A stretch of DNA of 64,000 nt, taken from assembly GCA_023362775.1 (NCBI GenBank), contig JALMGJ010000001.1:64490001-64554000 (forward strand). Reading direction: 5' to 3'. The stretch comes from Charina bottae. Taxonomy: Eukaryota; Chordata; Lepidosauria; Squamata; Charinaidae. The notes under the pieces were generated by a model. The model worked only from the letters and a program-made list of their open reading frames with translations. It was not told where the DNA came from and did not search any database. The translations under genes and the position numbers were made by a program. Shown here one piece after another: positions 29,190 to 41,843 of this stretch; position 1 is the stretch's first letter; every line of letters starts with the position of its first letter.

Positions 29190-29500
29190 AAATACTTTTG
29201 GTATTGTTCTGGGTTTTAGATGCAGAAATGGGATGCTTAGAGTATCTGATTCCCTGGAAGGGCTACCCTGAATCAGAGAAGTCCTTGGAGACGGTAGCCA
29301 ATATCCATGTACCAAACATTGTATGTCAGTATGCAGTTTCCACACAAACCCCATCCTCGTGAGCTAGTGCCGCTAAAAATAGACAGTGAAACCCAGGATG
29401 AAAAAGAAATGGTGATTCCTGCCTCATTGGATTCTCCAGTTGCAGTTGCCATGAACAAGGGGGTTCGGGAACATCCTAGCTCCATCTAGCTCTTTTCCAC
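29190..29500 (+). pseudogene. Ty3/gypsy-type retrotransposon remnant: integrase chromodomain
   Basis: The frame at 29230-29300 reads EYLIPWKGYPESEKSLETV, the signature of the chromodomain at the C-terminus of Ty3/gypsy (chromovirus) integrases (EYLVxWKGYxxxxxTWEP). The aromatic W and Y are kept and the second W-E is lost (SLET). A second frame just downstream carries HPRELVPLKIDSETQ. No LTR, integrase core or RT could be found nearby. 29640-29700 is a plain C/T-rich tract. A broken remnant. Confidence 0.55.
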
Positions 29501-29719
29501 CAGACTTATCAGTAGAACTGGGCAAACTGCTGAGTCCACCTGGTGGGTGGGAGGGAGGAGTCTTATGACTTGCCTGGCCTATCCTTGACAGTGGGAGGGA
29601 GAGTGATTCTGGCAGGGGAGGTGGTGTAGAAGAATTTAGCTCTGACCTTTTGAAGGGTCTTCCTCCTCCCCCTCCCCTCCCCCTCCTCCTTCTTCTTCTT
29701 TGTGAAATCACAGCTGCCA

Positions 29720-30345
29720 CTTCTTTAGCTGGTGTTGGCCTTCATTTGCATCAAGTTCTTCCCAAGAACCTAGGATGTCGTAATGTATCGGCATAATATA
29801 TGTGTGGATTCAAGCATTGTGTCCTTTTTTAACTGACAGATGGAAATTTTGTCAATGCACAGATTTTCTAAGTGCTGTCCAAGGGTTTTTGATACGGCAC
29901 CCACTGTGCTGATAACCACTAGGACCACCATGACCGGTTTATGCCATAATCTTTCAACTTCAATTTTCAGATCTTGATACTTTGTGTGATCTTCTCCAAC
30001 TCTTTGTCTTCCATTCTACTATCCCCTGGTATTGCCACATCAATTATCCACACTTCCTTCTTTTCAACCACAGTTAAATCTGGTGTGTTATGGGCCAAGA
30101 CTTTATCAGTTTGTAATCGGAAATCTCCCAAAATTTTAACCTGCTCATTTTCTACTACTTTTTAAACTATATGTTCCCACCAATTTTTCATTACTAGCAC
30201 ATGATAATTTTTACAGATGTTCCAGTGAATCATTCTGGCAACTGTGTTATGTTGTTTATAATCAGTTTGTGTGATCTTCTTCTTCCAAATTCCATTGCTA
30301 TATCTGTGTTAAAAATTCTTACAGTATTTGTCAATGACTGGATTC
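29720..30345 (-). mobile_element. Non-LTR retrotransposon 3' end (R2/R4-like ORF end)
   Basis: On the minus strand, around 29990-29760, a frame reads KYQDLKIEVERLWHKPVMVV, then LVVISTVGAVSKTLGQHLE and CQLKKDTMLESTHILCR. This is the conserved C-terminal block (ERLW...VIG.LGAVSK...LQK..LLGTAHILRK) of a vertebrate R2/R4-type LINE ORF, with one stop after the block. The plus-strand open frames here are its shadows. The adjoining (AAT)n at 30351 is on the upstream side of this strand. Confidence 0.5.
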
Positions 30346-30348
30346 CAT

Positions 30349-30350
<2 letters not shown>

Positions 30351-30392
<42 letters not shown>

Positions 30393-30405
30393 CAATAATA
30401 ATAAT
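30351..30405. repeat. (AAT)n microsatellite
   Basis: About 17 AAT units with one interruption (ATC at 30392). Probably seeded by a retrotransposon tail. Confidence 0.9.
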
Positions 30406-31009
30406 TTGTAGGCACCATTTTTGAGAAGTTTCCCAGTTAAGATTGTAGTCTTAAGCCCTTACATTGTCACAATTTTGTTCACGCTCTTGAACACTAAATC
30501 TCATTTAGGTTTATATGATTTTCTTCTCTTCAGAACTGAGGAAATGCATACATTTAAAGAGATATAATGGCAGATTTTCTTAGGTTTTAATAAACTGTTT
30601 AACCTGAATTAGATTTTTCCCCAAAAAATTAACTGTAAATAAGTTAGGTTCTACTTGCATTTGAATTCTACTGAAATCAAGGTTAAATATTAGTTTTGAC
30701 ATAAGTTCCTGCACTCCTCTGTTTGATCTCCTCCTTCCTGTAAGCTGCCTGGAGTTGCTTGACTGAATGGCATAGAAATGTAAGTAGGTAAGTAAATAAT
30801 ATATAAATAGTTTCCCATGTGCCCCAATCCTCCTAAAGATACTTGAATAGCACATTTCACTGGCAGAAAAATAGCAGTGCTGACAACATATCAGGCAATC
30901 TATAGGGAAAGTAACTTTTTAGGAAAGATGGTCCATGTAAGTTAACAATACAGGAAATGAAAAAGTTTTAGTTTTTAGGTTTCAATTGGAAAATGATTTT
31001 CCTCTTTAA

Positions 31010-31438
<429 letters not shown>

Positions 31439-32103
31439 TGAATTTTGCTCCCATATTTTTTTTAACCATCAACCAAAACAGAATGAAAAGAGACCAGTTT
31501 TTTGGATTTATATCCGCTGTTCTCTATTCACATATATGCTTACATTAATGCTATTTTGCCATCCGATATTACCACCATTAATTTACAGGAACTTCAGTTG
31601 AATGTCAAGAAGTTCAATGGTACTTTGAAAAAGCACTTTTATAGGGAACTGGTAGGTGAGATGAACTAGCAATATAGTTGATGATTCATGTGTGATTTGC
31701 TTACTAACTTTTAGGCTCAATTGTTTTCTTTAAGTATTTTGAAATAAGGAATTCAAAGTTGTAAGAAGTATAGGTAGCTTAAAACTCATACATAGCTGAA
31801 AGAACATGGGAATGTTTGTGGAGCAAGAGAGCACCATCTATTTTGCTAGAATGTGATAACTGACAAGAAGACATACATAGTAAATGCGGAAAAGTTTGGA
31901 ATTTTCATTCAAAATGAAACCACAACTTTTGCTACTCGGTATAATCTCAGAAAAAAGTCAACAACAAACATAATAATTTAATGAGATATATGCTTACAGC
32001 AGCGAAAATAAATTTTGCTCAACACTGGAAGACACAATTCAGGAATATCTGATTGGGAACTTAAACTTGGAGAATATGCAGCAATGACAAAACTAACAAT
32101 AGT

Positions 32104-32435
32104 AAAAAGGTAAAGGTACCCCCGCACATTTGTGCAGTCGTGTCCGACTCTAGGGGCCGGTGCTCATCTCCGTTTGTTAGCCAAAGAGCCAGCGTTGTCC
32201 GAAGACGCTTCCACGGTCATGTGGCCGCATGACATGCGCGGAACGCTGTTACCTACCCACCGAAGTGGTACCTATTCATCTACTTGCATTTGCATGCTTT
32301 CGAATTGCTAGGTTGGCAAGAGCTGGAGCTAGTGCGGAAGCTCACTCCGCACGCAGGACTAGGGATTCGAACCTCCGAACTTGCAATCTTCCGATCGACA
32401 AGCCTGGCGTCTTACCCACTGAGCCACCACGCCCC
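32104..32435 (-). mobile_element. tRNA-related SINE, full length
   Basis: The minus strand starts GGGGCGTGGTGGCTCAGTGGG (A-box region) and has GGTTCGAATCC (B-box) about 50 nt later. It continues with a body (AGCAATTCGAAAGCATGCAAATG, GACCGTGGAAGCG, CTTTGGCTAACAAACGGAG) and ends in GGGGGTACCTTTACCTTTTT. It lies 160 bp upstream of the BovB insertion and is little degraded. Confidence 0.75.
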
Positions 32436-32594
32436 TTATATATATATACACAATAGAAGTTTAACTAAATTTTAGCAAGAGTGGTTCCCATACATACAAC
32501 ACATCACACAGAATGGCAAATATAATAACTTAGAGTTGTTAGGGGCCCTAAATGTCTACAAATATTGCAAATTAGCAGATGTATAAAGAAGGGG

Positions 32595-35500
32595 CTCCAG
32601 CAAAGGAGATCGTTACCTTGTCGTGGTGCTGGAGCTTGAGCACCTCAATGAAACCATGAGCTAAACCATGAAGGGACACCCAAGACGGGAAGGTCGTGGC
32701 AGAGAGGTCAGACTAAATACGATCCCTGGGGAAGGTAATGGCAACCCACCCCAGTATTCTTGCCATGAAAACTAAATGGATCAGTACAACCAAAGATATG
32801 TCGGTATACCATCGGAAGATGGGACTCCCAGGTCGGAAGATGGTCAAAATGCTACTGGGGAGGAACAGAGGATATGTTCAACTAGCCTCAGATGTGATGA
32901 CGCAGCTAGCTCAAAGCCAAAAGGACGGCTAGCGGCCGATGGTGCTGGTGGTGAACGACGAAAGATCAACACACCATAGGAACCTGGAATGTAAGATCTA
33001 TGAGCCAGGGCAAATTGGATGTGGTTATTGGTGAGATGTCAAGATTAAATATAGACATTTTAGGTGTCAGTGAACTGAAATGGACTGGAATGGGCCACTT
33101 CACATCAGATGACCACCAGATCTACTACTGTGGACAAGAGGACCACAGAAGAAATGGAGTAGCCTTCATAATTAATAATAAAGTGGCTAAAGCAGTGCTT
33201 GGATACAATCCAAAAAACGATAGAATGATCTCAATTCGAATTCAGGGTAAGCCATTTAACATCACAGTGATCCAAATATACGCCCCAACCACAGATGCTG
33301 AAGAAGCAGAAGTAGATCAGTTCTATGAGGATCTGCAGCACCTACTAGATAATACACCAAAAAGAGATGTTATTTTCATTACAGGAGACTGGAATGCTAA
33401 GGTGGGTAGTCAGACGACACCTGGAATTACAGGCAAGCATGGTCTGGGAGAACAAAATGAAGCAGGACATAGGCTGATAGAATTTTGCCAAGACAACTCA
33501 CTGTGCATAACAAACACTCTCTTCCAACAACCTAAAAGACGACTTTATACATGGACTTCACCAGATGGTCGACACCGAAATCAGATTGACTACATCCTTT
33601 GCAGCCAAAGGTGGCGGACATCTATACAGTCGGTAAAAACAAGACCTGGAGCTGACTGTAGTTCAGATCACGAACTTCTTATTGCAAAATTTAGAATCAG
33701 ACTAAAGAGAATAGGGAAGACCCACAGATCAGTTAGATATGAGCTCACTAATATTCCTAAGGAATATGCAGTGGAGGTGAAGAATAGATTTAAGGGACTA
33801 GATTTAGTAGATAGGGTCCCAGAAGAACTATGGACAGAAGTTCGCAACATTGTTCAGGAGGCGGCAACAAAAAACATCCCAAAGAAAAAGAAAACCAAGA
33901 AGGCAAGATGGCTGTCTGCTGAAACACTGGAAGTAGCCCAAGAAAGAAGGAAAGCAAAAGGCAACAGTGATAGGGGGAGATATGCCCAATTAAATGCAAA
34001 ATTCCAGAGGTTAGCCAGAAGAGATAAGGAATTATTTTTAAACAAGCAATGTGCGGAAGTGGAAGAAGACAATAGAATAGGAAGGACAAGAGACCTCTTC
34101 CAGAAAATTAGAAACATCGGAGGTAAATTCCAGGCAAAAATGGGTATGATCAAAAACAAAGATGGTAAGGACCTAACAGAAGCAGAAGAGATCAAGAAAA
34201 GGTGGCAAGAATATACGGAAGATCTGTATAGGAAGGATAATAATATTGGAGATAGCTTTGACGGTGTGGTCAGTGAGTTAGAGCCAGACATCCTGAAGAG
34301 TGAGGTTGAATGGGCCTTAAGAAGCATTGCTAATAACAAGGCAGCAGGAGACGACGGTATCCCAGCTGAACTGTTTAAAATCTTGCAAGATGATGCTGTC
34401 AGGGTGATGCATGCCATATGCCAGCAAATTTGGAAAACACAAGAATGGCCATCAGATTGGAAAAAATCAACTTACATCCCCATACCAAAAAAGGGAAGCA
34501 CTAAAGAATGTTCAAACTATCGAACAGTGGCACTTATTTCACATGCCAGTAAGGTAATGCTCAAGATCTTGCAGGGTAGACTCCAGCAATTCATGGAGCG
34601 AGAATTGCCATATGTACAAGCTGGGTTTAGAAAAGGCAGAGGAACTAGAGACCAAATTGCCAATATCCGCTGGATAATGGAGAAAGCCAGGGAATTTCAG
34701 AAAAACATCTATTTTTGTTTTATTGACTATTCTAAAGCCTTTGACTGTGTGGATCATAACAAATTGTGGCAAGTTCTTGGTGGTATGGGGATACCAAGTC
34801 ATCTTGTCTGCCTCCTGAGGAATCTGTATAACGACCAAGTAGCAACGGTAAGAACAGAGCATGGAACAACGGACTGGTTTAAGATTGGGAAAGGAGTACG
34901 GCAGGGTTGTATACTCTCACCCTACCTATTCAACCTGTACGCAGAACACATCATGCGACATGCTGGGCTTGAGGAATCCAAGGCTGGAGTTAAAATCGCT
35001 GGAAGAAACATTAACAATCTCAGATATGCAGATGATACCACTTTGATGGCTGAAAGCGAGGAGGAGTTGAGGAGCCTTATGACGAAGGTGAAAGAAGAAA
35101 GTGCAAAAGCTGGGTTGCAGTTAAACCTCAAAAAAACCAAGATTATGGCAACGAGCTTGATTGATGACTGGCAAATAGAGGGAGAAAAAGTGGAGGCAGT
35201 GACAGACTTTGTATTTCTAGGCGCAAAGATTACTGCAGACGCTGACTGCAGCCAGGAAATCAGAAGACATCTACTTCTTGGGAGGAGAGCAATGGCAAAT
35301 CTTGATAAAATAGTTAAGAGCAGAGACATCACACTGACAACAAAGGTCCGCATAGTTAAAGCAATGGTATTCCCTGTAGTAACCTATGGCTGTGAGAGCT
35401 GGACCATAAGGAAGGCTGAGCGAAGGAAGATAGATGCTTTTGAACTGTGGTGATGAAGGAAAATTCTGAGAGTGCCTTGGACTGCAAGAAGATCAAACCA

Positions 35501-35804
35501 GTCCATACTCCAGGAAATAAAGCCAGACTGCTCTCTTGAGGGAATGATATTAAAGGCAAAACTGAAGTACTTTGGCCACATAATGAGAAGACAGGATACC
35601 CTGGAGAAGAAGCTGATGCTAGGGAAAGTGGAAGGCAAAAGGAAGAGGGGCCGACCAAGGGCAAGATGGATGGATGGTATTCTGGAGGTGATGGACTCAA
35701 CCATGGGGGAGCTGGGGATGGTGACAGCCGACAGGAAGCTCTGGCATGGACTGGTCCATGAAGTCACGAAGAGTCGGAAACGACTGAACGAATAAACAAC
35801 AAAA
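32595..35804 (+). mobile_element. Full-length BovB (RTE-clade) LINE
   Basis: A 3.2-kb insertion flanked by the perfect 12-bp duplication ATAAAGAAGGGG (32583-32594 and 35805-35816). It has a 5' region of about 360 bp starting CTCCAGCAAAGGAGATCG, one long endonuclease-RT frame, and a short 3' end with AACAACAAAAAT. It matches BovB, the RTE element known for transfer between squamates and other animals. The intact flanks and length suggest a young copy. It lies in intron 6 in the same orientation as KCNH1. Confidence 0.93.
32955..35795 (+). pseudogene. BovB endonuclease-reverse transcriptase, two adjacent stops
   Basis: The frame is open from 32955. The first ATG (33000) lies after TWNVRS, the endonuclease motif containing the catalytic Asn, so translation probably has to begin earlier or at a non-ATG codon. 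Endonuclease motifs follow in order: YAPT, GDWNAKVG, QIDYIL and SDHELL. RT motifs are then SNYRTVALI, FIDYSKAFDCVDH, QGCILSPYLFNLYAE, YADDTTL (catalytic YADD at 35025-35036) and FVFLG. At 35451-35456 two consecutive TGA codons replace the Cys-Trp of the usual FELWCWRR motif. The same frame then resumes to a natural stop at 35795 (931 codons from the ATG plus the stop). Both lesions look like single-base changes. Without them the protein would be complete, so this copy is only just inactive. Confidence 0.9.
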
Positions 35805-35887
35805 ATAAAGAAGGGGAAGTCAGAAACCTAATAGGTTTTTTCTTATTTTCTTCTTATACTTTTTTGTATTTTAATTCTTGTTAAATA

Positions 35888-37465
35888 AGCTGCTCAAAAA
35901 AATAAAGGGAACACTGAAAAAGACATCCTAGATCTGAATGAATGAAATATTCGTATTAATTACTTTGTTCATTACATAGTTGAATGTGCTGACAACAAAA
36001 TCACACAAAAAGCAATGGAAATCAAATGTAAGCATCCCCTGGAGGTCTGGATGTGGAGTTACACTCAAAAATTAAAGTGGAAAAGAACACTACAGGCTGA
36101 TCCAACGTTGATGTAATGTCCTTAAAACAAGTCAAAATGAGGCTCAGTAGTGTGTGTGGCCTCCACGTGCCTGTATGACCTCCCTACAATGCCTGGGCAT
36201 GCTCCTGATGAGGTGGCGGATGGTCTCCTGAGGGATCTCCTCCCACACCTGGACTAAAGCATCCCCCAACTCCTGGACAGTCTGTGGTGCAACGTGGCGT
36301 TGGTGGATGGAGTGAGACATGATGTCCCAGATGTGCTCAATTGGATTCAGGTCTGGGGAACGGGCGGGCCAGTCCATAGCATCAATGCCTTAGTCTTGCA
36401 GGAACTGCTGGCACACTCCAGCCACATGAGGTCTAGCATTGTCTTGCATTAGGAGGAACCCAGGGCCAACCGCACCAGCATATGGTCTCACAAGGGGTCT
36501 GAGGATCTCATCTCGGTACCTAATGGCAGTCAGGCTACCTCTGGCGAGCACATGGAGGGCTGTGCGGCCCCCTAAAGAAATGCCACCCCACACCATTACT
36601 GACCCACTGCCAAACCAGTCATGCTGGAGGATGTTGCAGGCAGCAGAACGTTCTCCACGGCGTCTCCAGACCCTGTCACGTCTGTCACATGTGCTCAGTG
36701 TGAACCTGCTTTCATCTGTGAAGAGCACAGGGCGCCAGTGGCGAAGTTGCCAATCTTGTGTTCTCTGGCAAATGCCAAACGTCCTGCACGGTGTTGGGCT
36801 GTAAGCACAACCCCCACCTGTGGACGTCGGGCCCTCATACCACCCTCATGGAGTCTGTTTCTGACCGTTTGAGCAGCCACACGCACATTTGTGGCCCACT
36901 GGAGGTCATTTTGCAGGGCTCTGGCAGTGCTCCTCCTGTCCCTCCTTGCACAAAGGCGGAGGTAGCGGTCCTGCTGCTGGGTTGTTGCCCTCCTACGGCC
37001 TCCTCCACGTCTCCTGATGTACTGACCTGTCTCCTGGTAGCTCCTCCATGCTCTGGACACTACGCTGACAGACACAGCAAACCTTCTTGCCACAGCTCGC
37101 ATTGATGTGCCATCCTGGATGAGCTGCACTACCTGAGCCACTTGTGTGGGTTGTAGACTCCATCTCATGCTACCACTAGAGTGGAAGCACCGCCAGCATT
37201 CAAAAGTGACCAAACCATCAGCCAGAAAGCATAGGAACTGAGAAGTGGTCTGTGGTCACCACCTGCAGATCCACTCCTTTATTGGGGATGTCTTGCTAAC
37301 TGCCTATGCTTTCCGCCTATTGTCTATTCCATGTGCACAACAGCATGTGAAATTGATTGTCAATCAGTGTTGCTACCTAAGTGGACAGTTTGATTTCACA
37401 GAAGTGTGATTGACTTGGACTTACATTGTGTTGTTTCAGTGTTCCCTTTATTTTTTTGAGCAGTT
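35888..37465 (-). mobile_element. Tc1-like DNA transposon
   Basis: Inverted ends of about 30 bp (CTGCTCAAAAAAATAAAGGG and complement, plus AACACTGAAA) sit inside TA dinucleotides (35886-35887 and 37466-37467), the Tc1/mariner target. Length is 1578 bp. A single transposase is on the minus strand. As I recall, very similar Tc1 elements occur in teleosts and lampreys, where horizontal transfer has been proposed. It lies 70 bp from the 3' flank of the BovB copy. Confidence 0.92.
36144..37213 (-). pseudogene. Tc1-type DD34E transposase, one frameshift and one stop
   Basis: Minus strand. Residues in the first part (37213 to about 36756) form the paired-like DNA-binding region: [20 protein letters not shown] (first HTH), a [12 protein letters not shown] hinge, then a second HTH (RSTARALQ...[13 protein letters not shown]). 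At about 36755-36760 one base is missing and the frame shifts. The next part (36728-36393) holds FTDESRF (first Asp), WGGIS and MQDNARPH (second Asp). A TAA at 36390-36392 interrupts. The last part (36377-36144) carries SPDLNPIEHIWD with the catalytic Glu 34 residues after the second Asp. All three catalytic residues are present. Confidence 0.88.
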
Positions 37466-37613
37466 TATATATATCAAGTAACAATACAATGGAGATTTTA
37501 ATATTAAGTAGTTAACAAAGACTGAAACCTTTATTATATAACAAATACTTTTGTTATATAATAAAGTATATAACTTTATTACATACTTTATATACTTTAT
37601 TATATATACTTAA

Positions 37614-39632
37614 TCTCTCTCTCTCTCTCTTTCCTGGGTCCATGCTATGTGGCATATCGGGCAGTAAGGATTTTCCAGCTCTTTTGGTCTTGGGCGATTG
37701 TTTCGGTGTCTTTCCATGTGATATGCAATGCCTTCAGGTCTTGTATCAATGTTCTTCGCCATGTTATTCGAGGGCATCCTCGTTCTCTTTTAGCGTTAGG
37801 AGGAATCCAATTCATTGCCACTTTAGGGATCCGATTGTTCTACATGCGGAAGATGTGACCAGCCAGTTGAAGTCTTTTACGTGCGACGATGTTATGAAGT
37901 TTACACGAGCTACTCCTTCGGAGCACCTCTTCATTTGTGATGTAATCAAAATATTGAATCTTTAGAATTCGGCGGGGGCATCTCTGTTGAAAGACGTCAA
38001 GCCTCTTGTTGATACTTGCTGATGCCTTCCAAGTCTTGCTGGCATAAGTAGCTGTCGGGATCACGATAGAAGTGAACAGGTGAAGCTTAATCTTCAGTGA
38101 TATAGACAAGGACCAGAACTTATTAATTGTCTGAAAAATGGCTATCGCCTTCCCAATGCTGCATTTAACATCCACCTCTGCATCTCCATTCCGGGCAATC
38201 ACACTACCCAGATAGGTGAACCTCTCCACTTGTTCTAACTGTTGCAGCCCGAGTACAATTCCCCATACTGGGGCCGTGGAGCTCTCATGCATGATCTTCG
38301 ATTTCTCGGCACTTATCCTAAGGCCAATTTTATTTGCCTTGTTTTCCAAGACAGTCGTGGCATGTTGTAATTTTAATTCGTCTTCCTCAAGCAAGGTGAT
38401 ATCATCGGCGAAATCCAAGTCGCCAAAGTAACTTTGGTCATTCCAATGGATGCCTATCCCAGTGTGTACTTCAGCTCACCGCATGACATAATCAAGGGCC
38501 ACAAGGAAGAGAAGTGGGGACAAGATACAACCTTGTCTGACCCTGGTGGTAATCTCGAAAAAATCTGTATGGCCATTCTCAGTCTTTACACAACAACTTG
38601 ATCATTGGTATAAGTTCTTAAAGATGGTAACAAAGACTGCTGGCACGCCATATAAACGCAGGATTTTCCAAAAAGACTCTCGATGGACGCTATCAAAAGT
38701 TTTTTTAAAGTCAACGAAGTTAATGGCCAACGGGTGTCGATACTCAATACACTATTCTATAATATTTCTTAAGGTAAAGATTTGCTCGTTGCAGGACCTT
38801 CCACAACAGAATCCAGCTTGTTTCTCTCTCAGGCGTTGATCAATGACGTTTTGCAGTCGCCTCAAGAGGACTGCACAGAATGCCTTCCCGGGTACTGAGA
38901 GAAGGGTAATGTCCCTCCAGTTGGTACATTCAGAGATGTTACCTTTCTTGGGGACTTTAACAATAGCACCTCTTCTCCAGTCTTCCGGGATTGCACCACT
39001 TTTCCAACACTTATTGAACAGCTTTGTCAGCTCTTTCAGCATAGTCTGACTACCATACTTTAGGATCTCTGCAGATATCTCGTCCAAACCAGCTGCCTTA
39101 TTGTTTTTAAGGCTTCTGATCGCAATTTCAATTTCTTCAATAGTAATCTCACCAGTGTTCACCTGGAGCTCTTGTTGAACATTTTCTTCGTTGAAATTAT
39201 ATGTACTGGTCGGATCTGGTTGATTGAGGGTCTCTTGGAAATATTCGGCCCATCTTCTGCTTTGCTTTTTGCCTGGGTGATCAGAAGCTTCCCATTCTTA
39301 TCCTTAATCGGGACACTGATGCTCTTCCTCATTCTGGTCAATTCCTTAATGATGCTGTAAAGGGTCTTGGAGTCGTTTTGGTCAGCCGCTTCTTGTGCTT
39401 CAGTGCCTTTCCGCTCCAGCCATTCTTTCTTATCTTTCCTGCAGCTTTTCTTTACCAACCGGTCGAGTTCTATGTATCTCTGGGTCATTTCTTCCACTTC
39501 CTCCACATCTTTGGCTTGATCCCATTTTAGCTTTATGACTTTCCTTTCGTTGACCAGCTTCCATGATCTATCTTGGATCCACTGTTCCTTCCGTCTACCA
39601 CGACGTCTCCCTATGATGTTTTGAGTGCATTT
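37614..39632 (-). mobile_element. 5'-truncated non-LTR retrotransposon (RTE-like, not BovB)
   Basis: On the minus strand, three broken frames follow each other. 39506-39159 is the linker before RT. 39162-38752 contains RSLKNNKAAGLDEISAEILK, WRRGAIVKVPKKGN, TNWRDITLLS and QAGFCCGRS (RT motifs). 38418-37840 starts DFADDITLL (catalytic FADD), then ERFTYLGSVI and the C-terminal FQQRCPRRILKI...AGHIFRM. Reading continues to about 37640 and the element ends in a (GA)n tract, seen here as (CT)n at 37614-37630. No endonuclease is present, so the 5' end is lost at about 39632. Several frameshifts make it inactive. Confidence 0.8.
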
Positions 39633-41843
39633 TGTAATAATATATATACTTAATATATATACTTATACTTATACTGTATATAATTAAGTATATATTATAT
39701 ACTTAATTATATAACGTATAATAAAATATACGTCACAGTGGGTTTTTTCTTTTTTCTTTTCAATGTTATACTCGACTCTGAATAAAAAAGCCAAATAATT
39801 TTAATGTTTGTAATATTGACATCCTAAATTGTAATTAAAAAGATAATTTATACAATATCTTTTTTTCTTCTCTATTTTCAATACTCCTAAGTTACCTAAA
39901 TAATAGAATGCCAGTTATCTTTAATTATATAAACATCACTGTATTGAATTAATACAATGTATCAAGATTTATAACAAGATAATAAAAAGGATATGGATAT
40001 ATACTGTATATATAAAAGAAAATCTGTCCTGAGTGGTCTTCCAGCTCTCCAGAGATGTTGTAGGTGTAGGAGACCTGGAGTGAGTGAAAGTCAGGTAGAA
40101 CATTTTCAATTTCACCCAGTATATCTAAAATAAAATTACTGATTATGTCCAACATGTGCCAAGAAATTTATACATTTTTTTTGCAATTGGTGTAATGATA
40201 AATACTGTAACTGCAGATGTTTATATACAGTTTTCTAACTGACATATTATTAACTTTCTGCACAAATCCTCCCACATCTGATAAAGTAATATTAAGTAGT
40301 CTTTTCCATCACACTGTAATATTTGTCTGTTCTTCTTACAATTCTGACAATATATTATATATACCTTTTGAACATAGTTTGAATAACTTATCAATATGTT
40401 TAAAAATACTTATCTTTTGGTTCTAAGAATCTTGTTTAAATAGTTATTTAAGCTAACATTTAAGTACTTCAGTGCACTGCTGTGTTAGGTTCGTAAATCC
40501 TATACTTTTATTGCCTTTCAATACTCTTTCTATTTCATCATTCTGCTTCTAAAAATTCCTGTCACAGTATTTTGTGTTCATAAGGAAAAGGTGAGTTGCT
40601 CTTAAATAGTAACTACAAAACTACAAAAAAAAAGTCACATTAAACTTTCAGGACATATGGAAAGAACAATAAAATAAAATCTTGGTTTAGTATCAAATCA
40701 GTAGCTTTCAAAAGCCTGCTAGAGTACCAAATATTGAAATAAGCTCTGGAAACATCACCGGTTCAGCTTGGGTGACTTCATAGAACACAAGGGCTGTATA
40801 GGTATTCCCTTCCTCTGTTATTTAGAAGTTCACTACATGAAGAGAAAAAAATCCAGGACAGCCTTAATAGATCTCAATTAAGACAACTAACAGGCGAAGA
40901 TGTTTTTTTTAAATGTACCATCTTTTCCAATCTACATTTATATCACTCAAGTAGTTCCCAAGCCTATACAGGGGAAATATTAAAATTATTTGTATTCCTG
41001 GTTCCTTGCACCAAAGACATAGGCACAGTGCTGGAAAGATCATGTCCGCATGCCTATGATGCTGCTGCAGATCCTAAAACTAGTTGCAGGACTAAAACTG
41101 TTATTGGAACTTCCTAGAGGTGTCACAAAATTTCATCTCAGCCGACAACTGAATCTGGATTTCAAATTTAAAGTAAAGGTGATTCGTATTCCAAATGTGT
41201 CAAGTCAACCCGCTGTATTTTCATTCTCTCTTTCTCGCCTTGGAGATTTTGTGTTTCACAAGGAAGAGAACGAACATAGACCCTAATGGTCACCTGGGGA
41301 GCATCAAACCTTAATAAACAGAGCTCATTGCATCTCTCCCACGGATGTGTCAGAAGTTTTAGAGCATGCTGAATGAGAACGTAACATGGCTAGATCACGG
41401 CTAGATGTCCTCAGACCAAGCCAGGAATATTCTTTGTGTCCTTAAGGCATCTAGTAGAGGGGAAAGTAAAATGTCTAACTCTTCCCACTGGCTGCACCCT
41501 TATGGGAGTTTCAACAAAAAGCTTAACCCTGGGAGAACAAAACCCAGTTGCTGTATTCACGTAACGTACATCTCAAGGGCTGAAGAGCCATGGCTGTTCA
41601 GGAGAGTGTTTGGGGATGTGGAAGATTAGCGTTTTTTGGTGATGCAATTATGTTCATGTATTTTTATAAGTCTTTCTTTTCTGGCTGATTGTGCTTTTCA
41701 TTTAGTGTTAATTGTGGATGTAGTTGCTCGGAGACCTTGGGAATTGGCTGGCATAGAAGCTGCAGTAAATGAATAAATATGTTGAAACAAATAAATCATT
41801 ATATGGTTTAATGGGATAGTCTAGTTCATAGGACATGCTAAAC
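39633..41843 (+). other. KCNH1 intron 6 segment, AT-rich, no recognised element
   Basis: 39640-39730 is nearly pure A/T (TATATACTTA-type repeats) next to the truncated LINE. The rest is ordinary AT-rich intron. A 78-codon open frame at 41050-41286 and one of 74 codons at 41405-41629 show no recognisable similarity. Confidence 0.5.

Noticed and set aside
33668..35353. Several 60-187-codon minus-strand frames under the BovB
   Set aside because: They are antisense shadows of the long BovB frame.
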